In this document: positions 47,701 to 62,700 of the stretch, in pieces
Numbering within the stretch: the first letter of the stretch is position 1
Layout: each line of letters opens with the position of its first letter
Assembly (NCBI GenBank): GCA_949316235.1
Contig: OX438747.1
Coordinates: 33,247,601-33,311,600, forward strand
Length of the DNA: 64,000 bases
DNA from: Oegoconia quadripuncta
Lineage: Eukaryota; Arthropoda; Insecta; Lepidoptera; Autostichidae
Direction: 5' to 3'
Program-made: the position numbers and the translations under genes
Notes under the pieces: model-generated
The model's database searches: none
Told to the model about the DNA's origin: nothing
What the model saw: only the letters and a program-made list of their open reading frames with translations

Positions 47701-50700
47701 GCCATCTAGTTCCACATTAAGCAACTATAGGCTTGTGTTGTGGATACCAGATGGTTGATATACTACATAAATACATTTTTTTTTGTAAATAAACACTTAT
47801 TATAAATGAGAACATCCATAACTCGGGAAACACATGTCCGTATTCATCACAAGAACATATGCCCCTAGCGTGATTCGAACCCGTAACATTTTGGTATAGT
47901 GGTCAGAGTTGCTAACCACTACACCAAATAGGTCGCCGGAATTATAAACCAATCGTCATTATTTTACTTTTGTTGTATATAGTTGGACGGCAATATTGAC
48001 CAGGATGTGAGGAACAGAATAAATGCAGGATGGATGAAATGGCGACAGGTTTCTGGGACTACATGTGACCCACGAATGCCCCTGAAACTTAAGGGGAAAA
48101 TTTACAAAACCATCATAAGACCTGTCACCATGTATGGATCTGAATGTTGGGCAATGAAAGAAACTGATGAAAGTAGAATGCATGTGGCAGAGATGAGAAT
48201 GCTAAGATGGATGTGTGGTGTGACTAGAATGGATAAGATCAGGAATGAGTATATCAGAGGAAGTCTAAAAGTGGCGCCAATAACAGAAAAGCTGAGGAGT
48301 AATAGGTTAGCATGGTTTGGGCACATTATGAGGAGAGATGAAAGGCACGTAACAAGACGAGTGTTAAGTATGAATGTGGAGGGATACAGAGGTAGAGGAA
48401 GACCAAAGAAGGTGTGGGTAGACTGCGTGAGGAATGATATGTGTATGAAAGGGGTGAGTACGGAGATGACGGCTGATAGAGGAGAGTGGAAGAGGATGAC
48501 ATGTTGTGCCGACCCCACCTAGGTGGGATAAGGGCAGGAAAATGATGTTGTATATAGTTGGACATCACAAGTTAGTACGGGACGCAAGGAACGTCTGAAG
48601 TTATGCAAATAAAGGATTCCTAGCAGAAGAAAAAGTCCGAAGTTAGAGCCGTCCGAAATTGTGTTCGTTAGAGAGCAGACCCCCTGTATTGGTAATACAT
48701 GCCTTAAATACATTATCATAGGGTCGATACTCACATGACGTCAGTGGCGTGCGGGTCCTTGCTGGCCGCGTAGAAGCGAGCGGTACGCCGCGGCCGCTTC
48801 GACGCCGACACTGGCTCCGCTTGCGTCTCCACCTGACACACACCAGCTATTATAGACATGTCATCTCCAACATCTACGACTCCTTATTACACAGAACGTG
48901 GAATTGAAATACTTTCGATACAGCGTAAACGAACTTTCATAAACATGAACATACAAAATTTTCTTTGTTCATAGCATACAAGAGACATATAGTTAGAGCA
49001 TGAAATGAATGTTTAGGAAGAATTAAACGATACAGGGGTCGAAATAAGTTAAAAAACTGAATGTGGCAACTAAACTCTTTTAAACAGATTATGGGTTTCA
49101 ATTTGATAATTATATGAATCTTTTCATGAGCTTCGCATTATTATTAGATTCGCAGAAACTTTTATAAAGCGGTTACTTTTGAAAGTTAACACTGCCTAGA
49201 TTTAACTTAATGTTATCCGATAATACACATAAAGTTTAGCTAAATTTGGATTTGCCGTTCCCAAAAAAATTTCAAAAATGTTCGTATGGAGAAAACAGTC
49301 TTAATGAAATTCTTCATACAAAACGCCAATTTCGTAGGTAAGGACCTGATATTTCATTTTTTGTACAATGACGCGTTTACTAACAAAGTTCATCACCATT
49401 TATCATCATCATCAAATCAACCGAAAGACGTCCACTGCTGGACGAAGGCCGATTGGTCCTGTACATCACCATTGATATTAGATAGATAGATAAAGCGTTT
49501 ATTTGCATATGCATGTTAGACAATTAGCTTTCTCAGCGTTGAAAAAAAAAAAACCCTGTCACACCATTTGGCATGCGTTATCAGCAGATACATACCCTGG
49601 CCGGTCGTGGGGGCGGCGGGGGAGGCTCAGCTGGGTTGACATGCCTCTCATTGGGCACGGCTGCCTCGAATGCGGACCGGCTGATCAGCGACACGGTGCG
49701 ATACTGAGTGCCGCTGCCGTACGACTGCATACAAGAATCGTACATGTAATTAACATCATCAACCCGTAAACATCCCACTGCAGGGATATAGGCCTTGTCT
49801 CGTATATGAGGGAGTATGGGCCATAGTCTACCACGCTTACCATACGGGACTTCACATGCCTTTGAATGTTTATTTCTCAGGCGTTCACGTTTCCTCACGA
49901 TGTTTTCCTTCGCCGTTTAAGAGCAGTCGGATAAATGCACATAAGGATTTGAAAAACTCATTGGTACATGGCCTGCCTGGGAATCGAACCCGGACCTCCT
50001 AAATTGGGAGACCTGAAAAAAGCTGAAAAGAAATTATGCACAATTGACGCCTGCTGACGCATAACTGGTGAATGAACAGAGGGCCGAGTGTAAGTTTTGT
50101 TTCGACTTAACTTTACTACCGCGTTCACGTTTACGTGACGATTTGTATGGAGAAATGTGCAGCGCCTCCAGCGGATAGTTTGCAAAACGATTATTTTCAT
50201 AGGGACTTTTTTCGTAAACGCGAACGCGATGGTAAAGTTAAAAACTAGACAACACTTACACTTCGCACACAGATCAGAAGCGAATTCTTTTCATAAACAA
50301 TTGAAACTATTGCTTGGACGCCTGAGAAACGTGTGTAAGTAATTTGAAGGATTGACACGGCGAGAATTTTAAAATAGACATTTGATAAAAGTCCAGGACA
50401 ATCAATGGAGTTAGATGTATTTTTAACAGAAACACTAAATCTCTGATTACACGTCGATTTTCGAGAGGAAGGAGATGGACGTTTTTTACATAGGCCTTAG
50501 TAACTACTATATTGGCTCTCGGTTCGATAACATAAATATCTCATGAAGTTTTCTGGATATTTTCATACGGACATACTTTCTTTATTTTATATGGACAACG
50601 GGTTGGTACTTGACCTCAATTACACCTGATGTAAAGTGAAGATGAGGTCGAAGCTGGAAGCGTACTGACCCGAAAACCCCAACACATTTGGAGGACTGGA

Positions 50701-53700
50701 TATATGCTATTAACATTGCTGCTTGGCGGCAGATTTAGATAAGATGGTGGTAGCTAGCCAGGCGGACATTTAAAATGCCCTACCACCAACCAAACCGAGT
50801 ACTTAAACATGTACTCCGTTGGGGATCGAAGCCCGCGACCTCCGAATCGTAAGCCCAATGCTGTTTACATTACGACATACTCGTACGTCGCGTATTTGTA
50901 AAATATAATCTATAAAATATTTCAACTTCCAACTTACTATTTACATTAACTTTCAGTTTTTTTTATTCTGAGTTTTTTTTTAAACATATAATAAAAGAAA
51001 TCTTACCGATGTGTATTCCGAATCATTCCACAAATCCTCTTCATAGCGTCTAAGGCCATCAGTTATAACCTGCAAATGGAAATATATCAAGTTAAGACAT
51101 CTTATCCATCAAACGAATCCGTTTGTACATTATCTCGTCGATAACTTTACACAAGATAAGAGGTGATTTCAATACGGATACATAAAATGAAGGGTTATAG
51201 ACTGATCTTTTATGCGTTACTTAGGACCAGTATTAATAAACCATTCTCAAGATTGAGAACAGTCTTGTGACCGGTCTCAAGTAAACGTGTTGATTAATAA
51301 ACTGAACTTGAGACCTGAAAAGCACGTGCATACTCAAGCAGTACTCACTTGAGAGGTGCGCATATTAATAAACGAAACTCAAGACTATCATTCATTCGCC
51401 GCTGAGGCGAATACTTGAGAAGTGATCTCAGCTGTGTAGACCTCAAGATTGGTTTATAAGCACGGAGCATGAGGTAGCTTCAACTGCTTGAGACGCATCT
51501 CGGTTGATACAGCCTCAATACTTGTATTGAGATTGGTTTATTAATACGGGCCTTAAATACAAAAGTAAAATTTATAAATTTTTGTTAGATATCTAATTAT
51601 CAGGGGTCGGAGTAGGTAGAGCTGTTTTTGCTACTTGCGACATGCGGACATAACATGGATATGCCAAATATATCCCGGAATCCCGGGAATTCTCGGAATT
51701 AAAAAACCATTGTTTAAGTAGTGTTTATAGGAGTAGGTCGAGCTATTTTTGTTATTTACTGCTTTGTTAGAGAAAGACAAAACATTTTCTAAATATTAAC
51801 TACAAGAAAAATAGTATATGTAGGTAATTAAAAAAAAAACTCTACATCCTTTTTTATTCTGATGATCAACAATTTCAAAATCCCGGGATTTCAGAGGCAT
51901 ATCCATGTTAACATCAATGTTTGCGGTCATTCACCCCAAACAGCTCTACCTACTCCGACCACTGCTAATTATTAATTGAATTTGATAGAATGTATGTTAT
52001 AATATTTTAATTTGCTTATATTTTCACATCGGAATTGGACCGAATATTACCTGTTTTATTGACAAAGGTGTTTTAAATCTTTATATTTTATTACTGTATT
52101 ATAATGCTTGTGCACCTGAATAGGTAGGGTTCGGTGATACCATTGCACTATGAATGACAATAATCAGCAAATTTGCAACCCAAACTTACATGCAATAATT
52201 TCATTTCATTACAAATAGTGGCGCATAAATTTCAAACGAAAACGTATGATGAGAAGAGCCATGCCAGTTCATGCTCCTTCTCGATGCGGATTTTGGGAAT
52301 GCCATAGCTGCAGAACAGATGGAGAATTAACTATCTTGGAGAGCTTTACGTACTGCAGGACCTAAGTCATAATGTTGTGCAAGTAAAAAAATATAAAAAT
52401 TTTACTGGAAGCGCAGGAAGGGAGAGGATACCAGCTAACGCTGCTTCCTGATAAGATCTTTGGGATCCTAACTTCATAGACGTAGATGATAAAATGCTGT
52501 CTCTAATATCTGGTCCTCACATGACAGCCGCGAAAGACAATCACCTGCCCCAAATCTTGTGTATTCTTCGCGCTTCAGAGTCAGGAATGCTCACGCTCAT
52601 GCATGCTAATTCGGGTTTTGGCTTTGCAAACTCCATAGATCCGAGCTTGGCAAGTCTGCGACGGATCCCTACTGGATAACCTCGGAATCTATGTGAACTT
52701 CAAAGGCATGACGTGAAGGGTCACACCTGTTCCTAATACTTCCTCCTTGGGATTACTATTACCACATATCAGAGATGGACACTCCATAAATGATACACGA
52801 CAAATAATAAAATGAAATTAGTGATTACGAAAATTATGGTATAAAAAAATATGAATAAAAAAATAAAGGTAGAAATCGCTTAATAAGACCGCCTGGTCGT
52901 ACAATTATTTTTTTCTTTTTTTTTTGAAGCTATATTTAAGAAGTGTATTGTAGAATTTTGTGCAATAAAGTGTAGTTGATTGATTGAATAAAAAGGGCCA
53001 ATGTTTCTACGAGTCACCTGCGAGTTATAGAATGGAATATCTTTACTTGCTTTAAATGTGGTTACATTATATTGGTGGAAATATGAAATAGTACGTCTCT
53101 CACACTTAGTCTTCTCCAGACATGTAAATATGTTGTTGGATATAATTCAACAAAACTTATTATATATTTATATGTACTTAAATCAACTCAATTTTTTTTT
53201 TTAATCTTTATTTAAAGAGCTTGGTCACTTCTGACTATGTCGCTCTATACGTACGCCTACCTTAAAGTTGAAATTAAGACAACATGGAATTTATCTTAAT
53301 TTCAACCCTAACCTAACCAATTTATACAGCGCTCGTGCCGGTGCCGATAGCGGCGAGGCCAGCGCCGTATTACATCCTCCGACCTCCTTAATATTATAAT
53401 ATTCTACGAAAATTTGGAATCTGTAGGACTCGTTCCGGACACACTCCATCAATATGTGATATGCGTCTTCTATCTAATTTGGTGACTGAGATTTTCCCAT
53501 CGTAAATGCAAATTTATTTAATGGAATGTGTCCGGATCAACTCAATTACTCATAATACAAAATCTCTCAACTATTTATTTCGATTCGATTAAGTTAGATT
53601 AAGTTGCACAAGCTTGAGATGCTACCATGTACAAGGAGTTCGGGAGGCAAGAAGAGACAGACAGACAGCGACGTCACAGACAGTCGAACGAAGTGAAGTC

Positions 53701-56700
53701 AACAACAGAATTTGACTGAAGCTGAGTCAATACGATGTAGGTTTGGCTCAATCAATTTTGGGTAAACCTGGATCAATAGCGGCCAGATCTCATCAGTGAT
53801 ACTTGGTCAGGGTACGATGGGATTCCCATGACCAGAAGGACTCAGTCTCTAAATTAAAAAAAGTAAAAAAAAACAGAACTTGCCTAACTTCACTGTTGAT
53901 GTGGGAGCAATGGCGGTTTGGCGGGTTCTTTTTTAAATTGGCCTACCCCAAAATTCTAGACCTTGTAAAATGCTCACCTGCTCCAGGTCCTGTGTGATCT
54001 TGGTGCGTGTCGCCCAGTCGCCCTGCCGGTCGTGGCCGTCGTGTTTCGGCTGACGCGCCGCCGTCTGCGTCACAATGAGCAGTTGGGCCACGTCGCGGTC
54101 TGTGAACTCCATATCGGACTCCTCGTCCGACCTGTCCGACATCAAATCGGTACTGTCAAATTTATTTTAGTATTTTGTTAAAAATTAGCTTTTACACACG
54201 CATGTACTATTCCCACCTTAACTAAGTTTATTTCAAATAAAAATATAAAATTATGACCTGCTAACAAAATTGTGATCGTCTTTGTGTTGTTTCGTTTGTT
54301 CTAGAGACGCAACGTGACTGGAAATACCGGCTCTTATTCTTTTTATATCAGTTTTTGGCAGAATTTTTTTTTAATGCAAATTATTATTTAACAAACAAAT
54401 TATTTCAAAGTGAGTTCCCATAGACATTAACCCCAAAACAGAAGCAATGGTAAGTTTGTTGAGTCAACCATACCCCACCCAGCCCAGCATTGAGCCAAGT
54501 GGAACGCCAAGTCGACACGAATAATGTAGCACTATCTTCGCAGTAACTCCATACGGAAAAGAAAACCGTTTAGAGTGGACATATAGTGCAAATTGGGTTA
54601 TTTTAGAAATGTTAAGAGGATAAATAATAAGAGGATAAGGTGAGATTGTGGTCAAATGCGTATCCAGTTATACATTAAAAAAAAAAAAAAAAATGAGCAT
54701 ACCTGATGAGTTTTTTTACCGTGAGGAAAACAATAGTGCATATTAGATAAGTGAAATAGAAGTTATTATTATTATATTTAATGAGTATAAATTTAAATGT
54801 AGGTATAAATAAATATAAATAAAATAAATATCTTTGCACATATACACAGCGCCATCTAGTTCCACACTAAGCAACTAGGCTATTATGAATACCAGGTGGT
54901 TGATAGACTACACAAATACATTTCTTTTTGTAAATAAATATATAAATAAATGAAAAACATCCATATCTCGGGAACACATGTCTGTATTCATCATACAAAC
55001 GTATGCCCCTAGCGGGATTCGAACCCGCGACCTTTTGGTATAGCAGTCTGAATCATTCCGGTACTAAGTCGTCAACGTACCCATACAGGTATATATTATA
55101 TGTATTGCTTTTTATATATATTATGTATGTATGTTTGCATGTATTCAATTAACGTATGTATTTACATGGGTGATTTATTTATTTTATTAAAATTAGTTTA
55201 CCGCGCACGCCACCTACTTATAATGTGCGTAAATCTTCCTAACCCAAAGGTTGCCTGGAAGAGATCGCTTTTAGTGATAAGGCCGCCAAATTGTAAAATC
55301 CCCTTTTTTTTCTTTATCGTTGTGTTATGCTTCTTATTGTTGTACAATAAAGAATATTTTTGTTTGTTATTGGCATAGGTAGTTTAATGTTTTTTTTTTC
55401 AAAAACGCCCGCGCCTCCTCTGCATTGATATGCGACAGGCGTAACTCATATTTTCTCCAATTGTTCTTTATTTAATTTAATGATGCAATTATATGGAATA
55501 GGCTAGAAACGCGACCGTCAAATGACACAATTAACGTTTACTCAATGATCATTTTGAAAAAAAAAAAACAACTACCCATGCCAATACCTCCTATTTCACT
55601 TAACTATACTATTTCCATTTCTTTATTTTCTCGATGACAGCTCCTGTAGAATGTAACCGCGCATTTTACGCAAAATATAACTTTTAAATGCGAGGTATAA
55701 AAAATACGACAACTGTCTAATTTTATTCCTTTATCCCATATAATATTTATCCAAGACAAAATTGAGTCCACAAATGCAGTATTTTTTTTTAAAAGTACGA
55801 TAAATAACCAACATTTTAATAAAGTTACTTTCTATGGCAATATGAATAGCGATGTTATGATAGAAATATCTATATTGTATCGATATTGTATATACTCGTA
55901 TATATTTTATACGAGCTGACCTGTTCCTGGTGTTACTCAGGCTGCATATAATATAAATAAAAGATATTCCTCAGTCCCTCTTTCTTAAAGTGATTAGATT
56001 ACCGATGCCACTGACATGACAAAGTTTTTCTCCCATTGCTAAGCCCCTGTTTGATGTAACATCATAAAACAGCCTATATTACACAGGAAAACATGTCTCA
56101 TCCCAATCGATTCAGTAGATTCGGTTTAGGTGTCGTATAAATAACGCAAAAAACTAAAAATAAAAATTAAATTCGAATATTACAGACAGACACTACAATT
56201 TTATTAATATGTATAGATTATGTTTATATTTTATATTGTATATATATATATATTATATTGTATATATATATATTATATTGTATATAAATAAGTAGGTTTA
56301 GGTAGGTACTACTACTAGGACAATGAAACGAAATAAATAATAATTATCGATATCATTACTTATTTAGTCACAACACTACAACTATCAAATTAGATCTGTC
56401 ATCGAGAAAATAAAGAAATGGAAATAGTATAACAAGCCCTATATTATTCGTTACGGTAAAAAAAAACTCATTCGGTATAAATTAAATTAACAAGTTTAGA
56501 AACAACAGGCAGGTTCAGGCAACATATAATTTTGAGGTCAATAATAATAATATAAATAAATATTTCGGACACTTACACCAATCATCTAGTCCCAAACTAA
56601 GCAAAGCTTGTGCTACGGATACTAGATAACGGATAAACATACATGAAAATTTATATAAACATCCAAGACTCGGGAATAAATGTTCGCATTCATCATACAA

Positions 56701-59700
56701 ACATTTACCCCTCGCGGGATTCGAAGCCGCAACCGTTGGGTCACTAGCCACTACACCAATCGGTCGTCAAATGAACGAGTCGAGATGAGTCGTTGTGTCA
56801 GTGAACTCACCAGGCGTCTGTGAAGGTGTTGTGCCTCGGCGGCGGCAGCTCCAGCTCCTCGTCCAGCTGGAAGTGCAGCTCCTCGCGCGGCTCCTCCAGC
56901 GGGGCGGGAGCAGACGGGGGGGCCCGCTCGCGTGACCCTCCCTTCGATCGCCGCTTCACCTGAACCAACAACGTTAACACTGATTGAATATGGCAGAGGA
57001 ATAAGCTGTTTGAATGCTAACCGGCAATAATTTTCTTATTTTTATTAACATTGTTGTTGCTATAGTATTTATATATGTATTTATTTACAAAAAAAAAAAT
57101 GTATTTGTGTAGTGTATCAACCATCTGGTATCCACAACACAAGGCTAGTTGCTTAGTGTGGAACTAGATGACGATGTCTGTACATGTCCAAGGATTACAT
57201 CTAGTCTCAAACTATAACTATTATATCTAGTCTCAAACTATAGTGTGGTGTCAAATAAATATATGTCATGTCAATACAGGAGCTTATGTAGCATATAGCC
57301 GGTTGTCAGATATAAGATAGCCAGTCCCCCAAATGTGTTGGGGTTTTCGGGTCAGTACGCTTCCACCTTCGACCTCATCTTCACTTAACATCAGGTGTGA
57401 AGGTCAAGTACGAACCCGTCGTGCATAAAAATTAAAAAAAAAATTGTTATGCCATTGATCTTCATTTCATTGCTGTTTTCGTGGTTTGCGAATCCAGATT
57501 CTTTACGTTTTGTCTAAATATGTCAGTACATACATACATAACGTCACGACCCTTATCCCAAATGGGGTGGTTAGAGATATAAAATACTAAGAAAAAAAAT
57601 AACTAGCTTGCCGCCCGCGACGTGAAAGATTTTATCAAAATCGGTTCAGCAAAAAAAAATGCCAATATTTTAATCCATGTCCTAATCTGTCTACCCATCA
57701 AATTTCATCCAAATCCGTCCACCCGTATAGGCGTAAAGAGGTAACAAACATACATACAGACATGCATTTATAATATTAGTTGGGATGCTGTCGGACTTTG
57801 AAGTCTTTAAATACTTATATGTATTAGGTCCTTACCTATGAAATTGGCGTTTTGTATGAAGAATTTCATTAAGACTGTTTTCTCCATACAAACATTTTCG
57901 ATTTTTTTTTTGGGAACGGCAAATACAAATTTAGCTAAACTTTGTGTGTATTGTCAGATAACATTAAGTTAAATATAGGCAGAGTTATTTTTTAATAGTA
58001 ACCGCTTTATAAAAAGTTTCTGCGTATCTAAGAAATAATATGGGAAGCACATGAAAAGAGCTGTGTTCAAGATTTTTTTATTATGTGATTTAGCTCAGAC
58101 ATTAAAAGATATTTCACGTGAAACCTCAAAAATATATATTCTATTTTCCAAATAAAAAACAAATTTGGAAATAGCTATAAAATCGTAGGTGTTGGTACAT
58201 AATGATTAACGAAGAAAAAAATCTCCAATTTCATAGGTAAAGACCTAATATATATTTTATATATTTTTTTTTTTATATGAGAGGGCGGCAAACGAGCATG
58301 CGGGTCACCTGATGGAAAGCAATCACCGCCGCCCATGGACACCCGCAACACCAAAAGGGTCACAGATGCGTTGCCGGCCTTTGAGGAAGGTGTCCACCCC
58401 AGAATAAATAAGGCAGCCTGAGCGATGAGGGATTCTCCAGCACTAATAGTGCTGGTACCCTCCTGGGGTACTAACTCTTTAAATACCGCTACCATTCTGG
58501 AGAGAGACTGGAAGGTGGGCCTCCGGCGCCCTCGCTCACCGGACGAAGCGCAGTGGCAAAATGCCACTACTCAGACGTCGGTCTTCTGCGAGAGGGTGGT
58601 ACTTCCCCGGTCGAGACGGCCCATTCATGCTGCAAGCTAATAGCTTACAGCGTGGCTCTACCACTACATATATCATCTGAGATACTCACCTCAGTCCAAA
58701 CGTCGGTGGCACTGCGTTCCAAGATAGGACTCCCACCGCCCGATCTCTGGTCGTGCTCCGATTTGTCGCTATTGTACTCCTCTGCGAATAAATAAATAAT
58801 ATATAAATATCCTTGGACATACAGCGCCATCTAGTTCCACAATAAGCCATTAGACCATTAAAGGTAGCACGCCCAGACGCGATATAGTATATCACACTAT
58901 ATGAAAGGTCTAACAAAATTAACCCGACAAACTTTGTAGAGTGAATGTATAGGGTGTACCTATTACGAAAAAAATAACAAATAAAACATTAAATTTAACA
59001 GATTTTATTCAAAAAATAAAATTTAAAAATGTAAATGCTGGCCGGAGCTATTTGTATTGTGGAGGATGTGATGGAGTGTGTCCGGCACAAGCATTAATGA
59101 AGGACACTGATGATGGAACAGAGGTTAAATAAAGTGGGGAAATATTCCATGACATCAGATCTCATTCAAAATCAAATGCTGCTCGGAGTACATTTGCCCT
59201 TATGAAGTCATCAGTGTCTCGCTAGAATTAATTAGAGGTACGATGGCACTGGCGAATAGTATTTGTATAGAAGTCCCTAAATGACAATTAGAAAAAATAA
59301 ATATTATAATAAATAAATAAAAATATTTGGGACACTTACCCCAATCATCTAGTCTCAAACTAAGCAAAGCTTATACTATGGATACTAGATAACGGATAAA
59401 CATACATAAATATTTATATAAACATCAACGACTATAATAAGAATAAATGTACGTATTCGTCACACGAACATTTACCCGTCGCGGGATTCAAACCCGCAAC
59501 CGTTGGTTTATCCTGGGAGGGCCTGTGCTCCAGAGGGGACGTGTAAGGTTGGGAGATGGGACAGCTTTTCCCAGTTACAAGGGTTAACTTTTTATTTTAT
59601 GGCAATCGGTCGTCTATATTACGATCGACCATTACTGCCAGAGTCCGGTTGTATGGCTACAACGCTGAATGAGTTTGACCAGCATGAAGTCTGTGCCAAA

Positions 59701-62700
59701 CTATGGGTCTAGAACCTGATTGAGCGAGCTAAAACAGAAAGGAAGACAAACACGAACATATAGTACAGGACAACACAGGGACATAACAATAGGGATTTCA
59801 TGTTAATGGGTCTACGGATATCATAGGGAAGTATATCATATAAAGAGACTGGTTGGATAGGGCAATTGAAAAAGATATGATCCGTAGTATATATCGTATC
59901 GTATAGATAAGACCACAGTCACAAATTGGGGAATCTGTAATGTGAATTTTATTAAGGACAACATTAGGATGGGTTACCGTATCGGCGGGCCTGCGGCACG
60001 AACTCCGGCACGTCCGGGTTGAGCGGGTCGTGCGCCCCGCCCGGCAACGCCGCGCGACCCGTACGGAACATCCTGATACACATACAAACAATTAAGATAA
60101 GATAACAATTTATATCACTATAAACTAATCTAAATAATAAAAAACATTGTAAATAATAAAAGAACGTCGGGGGCTCAGCGGTTAAGATGCGGTCTCCCAA
60201 TTTAGGAGGTCCGGATTAGATTCCCAAACAGATCATGTACCAATGAGAATTTAATTACTTGTGTGCATTTATCCGACTGCTCTGAAACGGTGAAGGAAAC
60301 ATTGTGAGGCAATCTGCATGCCTGAGAAATAAAATTCAAAGGAATGTGAAGTCCCCAACCCGCATTGGGCCAGCCCATACTCCCTCATATACAAGGGAAG
60401 ACCCATATCCCTGCAGTGAGATGATGATATTTTACTACGATATTCATAGGACCAATAGCGTGCCTTCGAAGAAAGGCTGTGTCGACCCTAGGAAAATTGT
60501 AAGCTTTCTTAATCCTGATCTAGACATGCTGATTAATACTGATGTGAACAGAAATATTCTAAAGAGTTGCGAGGATTGATATAAGAATAAGTTATTATTA
60601 GGTCCTTACCTATGAAATTGGCGTTTTGTATGAAGAATTTCATTAAGACTGTTTTCTCCATATAAACATTTTTGATTTTTTTTTGGGAACGGCAAATCCA
60701 AATTTAGCTAAACTTTGTGTGTATTATCGGCTAACATTAAGTATAGGCAGTGTTAATTTTTAAAAGTAACCGCTTTATAAAAGTTTCAGCAAATTTATAT
60801 GGGAAGCACATGAAAAGAGCTCTGTTCAATTTTTTTCTTATTATGTGATTTAGCCCAGAAATTAAAAAATATTTAATGTGAAACCTTGAAATAATATTCC
60901 ATTTTCCAAATTAAAAAACAAATTTGGATATAGCTTTCACAACCGCAGGAATTGGTACATATGATTAACGAAGAAAAAAACTCCAATTTCAAGACCCGAT
61001 ATTTTGTAGTTGTATTTTTTTTTTCATTTAATAGCAAATTTTATCATTCTGCCTGCCATGTGACTAAACACTGTACACGCCACTGAACAGGACCCATAGA
61101 TTTATATGCTACTAACTGGTTACTCGCGACTTTCCCACTAATAATACTACAGGTACCAGTCACTTTTCCGGGGTAAGAAGTAGCCTATGTGTTAATCCAG
61201 GTCCTAATCTGTCTACCAATCAAATTTCAACCAAATCTGTCCAGCCGTTTAGGCGTGATCAGGTAACAAACATAAACACACAAACTTTCGCATTAATCGT
61301 ATTAGTTGGCATTGGGATAGATATGGCCGCGCGAACAATTTTTGTTAATAAATTCTATATGACTTACACCAGGTCAATATAGAATATATCAATGTAGACA
61401 TAGAATGATCTTTAACTACTTGTGCTCACAAGAGCGTGGTAGGTACAAAGTTAATACTTAATAAAATTATTGTTATATATATTTTTTTATACAGTCCAAG
61501 TGTAGACTTCGGCATTTAATGCTTATTCTTGTTGATGTCGCATTGTGATTTTCGAATTTTCGACAACTAATGACTGTTGAGAATTGTAGGCCAAAACCAT
61601 AAGAGCACAATCAAAATGTTTTTAGTCTGTGCTCACATCCTGGAAAACGGTCACATAAGAGTACAAGAAAAATTACAATATTTATTAATAATATGAGATA
61701 TACGTGTAATGTTTTATGTTTGTTATACTTAAAAGACACTCGTATGTTTTTGGTCACTTCTTTGTGGTAGGTGATGCATTTTTTTACAATATAAATTAGC
61801 AGTCAGGACTATAAACATAGTATTCGGTTTGGTTGGTGGTAGGGCATTTTAAATGTCCGCCTGGCTAGCTACCACCATCTTATCTAAATCTGCCGCCAAG
61901 CAGCAATGTTAATAGCATTGTTGTGTTCCGGTTGTCAGAGATAAGATAGTCAGTCCCCCAATCAGAAAGTTTCCACCTTCGGGCTCATATTCACTTAACA
62001 CTACTACAACTTAGAGCGATTCGAATGAGAAAGAGTCGCGCGCGACATAGACTCGGGCTCTTGCAGTTGATTTGCTGCTGCTTGCTTGTTGATTTGAACG
62101 TTGCTGTTTGGCGGCAGACTTAGATCAGATGGTGGTAGCTAGCCAGGCGGACATTTAAAATCCCTACCACCAACCAAACCAAGTACTTAAACATGTACCC
62201 CGCTGGGGATCGAACCCGCGACCTCCGAATCGTAAACCCTATGTTGTTTACATTGAGCCACGGTGGTGGGTTCTAATTGTATGGCTTAATTAATTAATAC
62301 CTTAACCAATACCTGGTATTTTGGCCTGACCTGTTATAGTCTCTTGCAAATTAAAAATTAATTTTCAGTGTCGCAAACTGGTATCAAAGAAGGTCTCCTT
62401 CTCAGCATAAGTTGCAGTCTAGAAGTTAGACTACAACGCTGGTTTTCAGAGGAGCCTAAGACGTAAACACGGACGCCGATCGAACACTGACGGTAAGTTT
62501 AAACAGTTTATTTTCTTATTATATACTAGATTATTTATTATGTAGTAAAGGGCATCCTCTTAAGCATATCTTATTTTCTCTTACGAAGTGTAACCTGTTT
62601 ACACAGGTAGTCAAAGACACCCACCTGACCATGTGCTATTGTTTCTTACAAAGTATAAATTAATTACACGTGACAATTCCCCACCTTTCCGCGAAGGACG

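Larger units (their letters stand above)
47603..48686. mobile_element. element E1 with a SINE and a LINE inserted
   Basis: CTGGGGGTCACTCTGTAACG at left and AGAGAGCAGACCCCCTG at right are the ends of E1. Interior order matches 22016-22435 once the two insertions are set aside. Confidence 0.72.

Noticed and set aside
48102..48518. 138-codon minus-strand frame
   Set aside because: Antisense shadow of the LINE RT fragment at 47989-48545.
49503..49898. Plus and minus frames around 49.6 kb
   Set aside because: Shadows of LARP1 exon 49724-49596 plus the antisense S4 SINE.
54132..54155. Using the upstream acceptor (54153-54155) as the main LARP1 exon start
   Set aside because: It would turn the conserved Trp codon at the junction into Cys; the downstream site restores the family sequence. 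Kept only as a possible isoform.
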